Assembly: GCA_008501655.1 (NCBI GenBank)
Contig: QQUK01000151.1
Coordinates: forward strand, 1 to 8,116
DNA length: 8,116 nucleotides
Source of the DNA: Calditrichota bacterium
Lineage (GTDB): Bacteria > Zixibacteria > MSB-5A5 > GN15 > FEB-12
Reading direction: 5' to 3'
The translations under genes were made by a program, and so were the position numbers. Below, in pieces: positions 5,180 through 8,116 of the stretch. Each line of letters starts with the position of its first letter. Position 1 is the first letter of the stretch. A model generated the notes under the pieces. It had not been told where the DNA came from. It saw only the letters and a program-made list of their open reading frames with translations, and ran no database searches.

Positions 5180-7135
5180 TTAATCATCTTCATACCGTTT
5201 TTTAATCCGGCTTAATACATCAGGGTCGGCAAGAGTCGTTGTGTCACCCAAAACTTTACCCATCGCAATATCGCGCAACAAACGTCGCATGATTTTACCG
5301 GAACGTGTTTTTGGTAAGTCCGCCGTAAAAATTATCTTCTCAGGTTTTGCAATTGCACCAATCTTATTGGCAACAAAATCCTTCAATCGTTGAATATATT
5401 TTTCGTTAGGAACGGTATCTCCGGAGAGAGTGACAAATGCAACCAGACATTTCCCTTTCATCTCATGAGGTACCCCGACAATCGCAGCCTCGACAACATC
5501 AGGATGGGCTACAAGGGTAGACTCAACCTCCATTGTGGATATTCTGTGTCCGGAGATATTGACTTCATCGTCAATCCTCCCAAGTACCCAGAGATATTTA
5601 TCTTTATCAATTTTAGCACCATCACCGGGGAAATAGATATCATTCCATTTCGACCAGTATGTATCAACAAACCGTTTTTTATCACCCCAGATGCCGCGAA
5701 GCATACCCGGCCACGGTTTTGTAATAGCTAAGAACCCGCCCCCCTGTTTGACCTCTTTTCCATTCTCATCAAGAATCTTTGCTTCAATACCGGGGAATGG
5801 CTGGGTAGCTGATCCCGGTTTTGTTGGCGTAACACCGGGAAGAGGGGTTATCATAATATGACCGGTTTCAGTCTGCCACCAGGTATCGACAATCGGACAT
5901 TTTTTCTTTCCGATAACTTCGTTGTACCAAATCCATGCTTCAGGATTAATCGGTTCCCCGACAGTCCCGAGCAGGCGAAGGGTGTCGAGCTTATGTTTAT
6001 CGGGATGTTCCCGTCCCCATTTCATAAAAGCTCGAATCGCAGTTGGCGCTGTATAAAATATAGTAACACCGTAATCTTCGACCATCGCCCAGAAACGATC
6101 TTCGTCCGGCCAATTAGGAGCACCTTCATAAATAACCTGTGTTGCTCCGTTAGCAAGCGGACCGTAGGTTATATAAGAATGTCCGGTAATCCAGCCGCAG
6201 TCAGCCGTACACCAGTAAATATCATCATCTTTAATATCAAAAACAAATTTTGTTGTTGTATAAACGCCGGTTAAGTATCCGCCACAGGTATGTACGATTC
6301 CTTTTGGTTTCCCGGTTGTACCGGAAGTATAGAGGATAAACAGCGGGTCTTCAGAATCCATATAGGTCGGCTTACAATAATTATCAGCATCCTGCATAAG
6401 GCGGTGATACCAATGGTCACGACCTTCTTTAAAACGGAGGAGGAAATCCCCACGCTTGACAATAATGACATTTTCAATAGAAGGACAATCCTGTAATGAG
6501 ATATCAGCATCATGCTTTAAAGGCAGAATCTGTCCGCGACGATAGGCACCGTCGGCTGTGATAAGCATTTTACATTCGGAGTCATTGATTCTATCCCGTA
6601 AAGAGTCAGGGGAAAAACCGCCGAAAACAACAGAATGTACAGCACCGATTCGGGCACAGGAGAGCATAGCAATAACAAGTTCCGGAATCATCGGCAGATA
6701 AATCGCAACCCGGTCACCTTTTTTAATTCCCAGAGATTTTAAGACATTGGCAAATTTGTTTACATCACGATACAGCTGCTGGTAGGTCATCGTCCGCTTT
6801 TCACCCGGTTCACCTTCCCAGATAAGTGCAGCTTTATTTTTTCGGCCACCGGTTATATGCTGGTCAAGACATGTTTCGGTAACGTTCAGTTTACCACCGA
6901 CGAACCATTTGGCATCGGGAGCTTTCCATTCAAGTGCTTTTGACCATTTCTTTTTCCAGACAAGCTCGCCAGCCATCTTTTCCCAGAATTTAACCGGATT
7001 CTTTTTTGCCTGAGCATAGATTGCTTTTTTTGCGTTCGCCTGTTTGCTGAATGCAGCAGAAGGTTTGAATTTACGGGTTTCGTGTAAAAGATCGCCTATC
7101 TGTTCTTTTGGTGCGGACGTTTTTTTCTTTGCCAT
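5180..7135 (-). CDS. acs: Acetyl-CoA synthetase (AMP-forming)
   Basis: This enzyme makes acetyl-CoA from acetate, ATP and CoA via acetyl-AMP in the cytoplasm, allowing acetate assimilation. The 651 residues match the usual length (about 650). Seen in order: an N-terminal ACAS domain (about 30-90), the P-loop-like YTSGTTGKPKG (269-279), TADCGWITGHSY (310-321), WWQTETGHIMITPLPG (419-434; a Trp here limits the pocket to acetate), YFPGDGA with Asp505, GRIDDEVNISGHR (519-531), and PKTRSGKIMRRLLRDIA, in which Lys614 corresponds to the lysine acetylated by Pat-type enzymes in Salmonella Acs (Lys609). No key residue is missing. ATG at 7135 is preceded by AGGAGA (7147-7142) six bases upstream. The Lys-rich N-terminus (MAKKKTSAPKEQ) is somewhat extended. 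It has a candidate promoter at 7172-7201 and a terminator at 5122-5153, so it is probably monocistronic, with possible read-through into the ATP-grasp gene. Confidence 0.97.
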   Translation of the reverse strand: MAKKKTSAPKEQIGDLLHETRKFKPSAAFSKQANAKKAIYAQAKKNPVKFWEKMAGELVWKKKWSKALEWKAPDAKWFVGGKLNVTETCLDQHITGGRKNKAALIWEGEPGEKRTMTYQQLYRDVNKFANVLKSLGIKKGDRVAIYLPMIPELVIAMLSCARIGAVHSVVFGGFSPDSLRDRINDSECKMLITADGAYRRGQILPLKHDADISLQDCPSIENVIIVKRGDFLLRFKEGRDHWYHRLMQDADNYCKPTYMDSEDPLFILYTSGTTGKPKGIVHTCGGYLTGVYTTTKFVFDIKDDDIYWCTADCGWITGHSYITYGPLANGATQVIYEGAPNWPDEDRFWAMVEDYGVTIFYTAPTAIRAFMKWGREHPDKHKLDTLRLLGTVGEPINPEAWIWYNEVIGKKKCPIVDTWWQTETGHIMITPLPGVTPTKPGSATQPFPGIEAKILDENGKEVKQGGGFLAITKPWPGMLRGIWGDKKRFVDTYWSKWNDIYFPGDGAKIDKDKYLWVLGRIDDEVNISGHRISTMEVESTLVAHPDVVEAAIVGVPHEMKGKCLVAFVTLSGDTVPNEKYIQRLKDFVANKIGAIAKPEKIIFTADLPKTRSGKIMRRLLRDIAMGKVLGDTTTLADPDVLSRIKKRYEDD

Positions 7136-7141
7136 ATAAAG

Positions 7142-7147
7142 TCTCCT
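7142..7147 (-). promoter_or_regulatory. acs ribosome binding site
   Basis: AGGAGA on the minus strand, six bases before ATG at 7135, fixes the acs start. Confidence 0.75.
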
Positions 7148-7168
7148 GTGTGAACTCTGTCGTTAGAA

Positions 7169-7190
7169 GACAATATGTAGTAAAATTGTC
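7169..7190. promoter_or_regulatory. Inverted repeat overlapping the acs promoter, possible operator
   Basis: GACAAT (7169-7174) and ATTGTC (7185-7190) form a 6-bp inverted repeat with a 10-base gap, half-sites 16 bases apart centre to centre. One half-site overlaps the proposed -10 element. Binding protein unknown. Confidence 0.35.
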
Positions 7191-7201
7191 GATTCTGTCA
7201 A
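7172..7201 (-). promoter_or_regulatory. Candidate sigma-70-type promoter for acs
   Basis: On the minus strand a perfect TTGACA (7201-7196) is followed after 18 bases by CATATT (7177-7172), four of six matches to TATAAT. The start point would fall near 7165, giving a leader of about 30 bases with the RBS. Housekeeping promoters in Bacteroidota proper differ (TTTG/TAnnTTTG), so the match is meaningful only if this lineage uses the general consensus. Confidence 0.45.
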
Positions 7202-7316
7202 GTTTCAATTAGCGGAACATGAAATCAATCAGTGTGAAGCCTGTCTTCGACAGATAACAATTTGAAATCTTATTTGCTAAGGATGTAAGCTTAGAGTAAT
7301 CTGGTAATGAAAATTT

Positions 7317-8018
7317 TTATTTTAAAAATACCATTTTTTTTGAAATATTTTGTTCCCTTGTCTCCAATCGATACAAATATATACCGGTTGAAACATCCTT
7401 CCCGGCATCATTCTTGGCATCCCAGAAATAAAGATGATTCCCTGCAGCCATAACCTGATTATCGATGATAGTTGTTACTTTTTGTCCCAATATGTTATAA
7501 ACAGACAATGAAACAGAAACAGATTTGTTCAATGCAAATTCAATACTTGTTGAACTGTTAAATGGATTCGGATAGTTCTGCGTCAGCTGAATGCTGCTTG
7601 GGAGTTGTTCAGGCTGTGGATTCTCGGATTGACTATTGTATATGTAATCTATCAATTCTATCGCATCCTGCTTTTGCATATAGTAAAGATGGAACCCAAA
7701 AAGATATGAGAGTGAGTTTTTCGTTTCTGTTTTAATACCAATCGGTTTATCCTCAAATATTGATTCATCAGGGTAGGTTGATTTGAATCGGTAAATAATC
7801 TCACTACTCTCATGAGGTGTAAAAGTTGCGATGTTAAAGGGACAGTCAAGCGGAGCTGAGGAATTAATTTCTGGCGGGAAATTTACAAAATAGTCTACTG
7901 ACGTATCAAGTTCTATCCTTGGAATGGCTAAGTCTGTTGGCGCTGCATATGAAAATGATATTGTGGAATCATTAAAAATGTTATTCGCAATATAATTAGT
8001 AAAAAAGATATATGACAC
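7317..8018 (-). CDS. C-terminal fragment of a secreted protein with type IX sorting domain
   Basis: The open frame from GTG at 8018 encodes 233 residues. Residues about 140-233 form a type A T9SS sorting domain: LTQNYPNPFNSSTSIEF (145-161), a VYNILGQKV strand, and STGIYLYRLE (210-219), ending in the basic KKMVFLK. This tail normally directs Sec-exported proteins through the type IX outer-membrane system. Residues 75-128 (YRFKSTYPDESIFEDKPIGI, then FGFHLYYMQKQDAIELI) resemble the end of larger FCB secreted proteins, in my reading. There is no signal peptide, so as drawn the protein could not be exported. The same frame reads NQFLGVES before GTG and is closed by tandem TGA TAA at 8048-8043; the RBS is poor (AGG eight or more bases upstream). 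It is most likely the 3' remnant of a larger gene broken by deletion or frameshift, although sequence beyond 8116 could change this. Confidence 0.7.
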   Translation of the reverse strand: MSYIFFTNYIANNIFNDSTISFSYAAPTDLAIPRIELDTSVDYFVNFPPEINSSAPLDCPFNIATFTPHESSEIIYRFKSTYPDESIFEDKPIGIKTETKNSLSYLFGFHLYYMQKQDAIELIDYIYNSQSENPQPEQLPSSIQLTQNYPNPFNSSTSIEFALNKSVSVSLSVYNILGQKVTTIIDNQVMAAGNHLYFWDAKNDAGKDVSTGIYLYRLETREQNISKKMVFLK

Positions 8019-8116
8019 AGACTCGACGCCTAAAAATTGATTTTATCAATTAGTCATATTGTGACTTGTCATACTCTGTGCAGATAATGACCTCGGTTCG
8101 AATTCCAGAAGAGACC
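8019..8116. other. Right-hand edge, no recognised gene
   Basis: All three minus-strand frames contain stops here, and no coding continuation of the T9SS fragment is evident. A weak AT-rich hairpin, AATTGA (8035-8040) with TCAATT (8046-8051), is followed on the minus strand by a short T-run. It could be a feeble terminator for a gene beyond the window. Confidence 0.3.

Noticed and set aside
5390..6513. Open frames overlapping acs in other frames (5390-5731, 5858-6274, 6271-6513, 6290-6496)
   Set aside because: acs is unambiguous through the whole stretch, and these have no independent support.
7136..7171. Riboswitch or leader peptide in the acs leader
   Set aside because: The predicted leader is only about 30 bases, too short for a known riboswitch, and has no small reading frame.
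7202..7316. Terminator for the T9SS fragment (small stems CTGTC-TTC-GACAG at 7241-7253 and CTAAG...CTTAG at 7277-7294)
   Set aside because: Stems are only five bp and neither is followed by a T-run on the minus strand.
8091..8112. tRNA 3' end: GGTTCGAATTCC resembles a T-arm
   Set aside because: The flanking five bases do not pair well (one mismatch and one wobble), and no matching acceptor half, D-arm or anticodon arm is found upstream.

Overview
The window looks like chromosomal DNA from a diderm bacterium of the FCB superphylum (Bacteroidota and relatives; an uncultured lineage such as Zixibacteria, Marinimicrobia or Calditrichota is possible, but I cannot place it further). The reasons are a C-terminal type IX secretion sorting domain of the NYPNPFN...STGIYLYRLE kind, two lipoprotein signal peptides, and moderate-to-low GC coding sequence with intergenic space full of short palindromes.

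Layout. Positions 1-3553 carry three plus-strand genes: the 3' three-quarters of uvrB (excision nuclease subunit B), a 338-residue lipoprotein of unknown function that starts at TTG 39 bases after uvrB and is probably co-transcribed, an intrinsic terminator, then a separately transcribed prohibitin/SPFH-domain protein with a lipobox. Positions 3554-4187 are a 634-base non-coding gap between convergent genes. It holds about ten hairpins: five have the tetranucleotide GTAG directly against the 5' foot of the stem, as in REP elements mobilised by RAYT (TnpA-REP) transposases; others are a GTAA variant, a truncated copy, two relatives of a TCTGGAT-headed palindrome, and two long two-tier hairpins. 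Positions 4188-8018 carry three minus-strand genes, in transcription order: the C-terminal part of a secreted T9SS cargo protein (no signal peptide, tandem stops just upstream, probably a decayed or truncated gene), acs (acetyl-CoA synthetase) with a good candidate promoter, an intrinsic terminator, and a RimK-like ATP-grasp ligase. The last 98 bases contain no recognisable gene.

Functionally the genes are mostly unrelated: DNA repair (uvrB), acetate activation (acs), membrane organisation (SPFH lipoprotein), an ATP-dependent carboxylate-amine ligase of unknown substrate, and two envelope or secreted proteins of unknown role. I see no defence system, prophage or CRISPR array. The most distinctive content is the clustered GTAG-headed palindromes, followed by the terminator placed almost on top of the ligase ribosome binding site and the inverted repeat inside the acs promoter.
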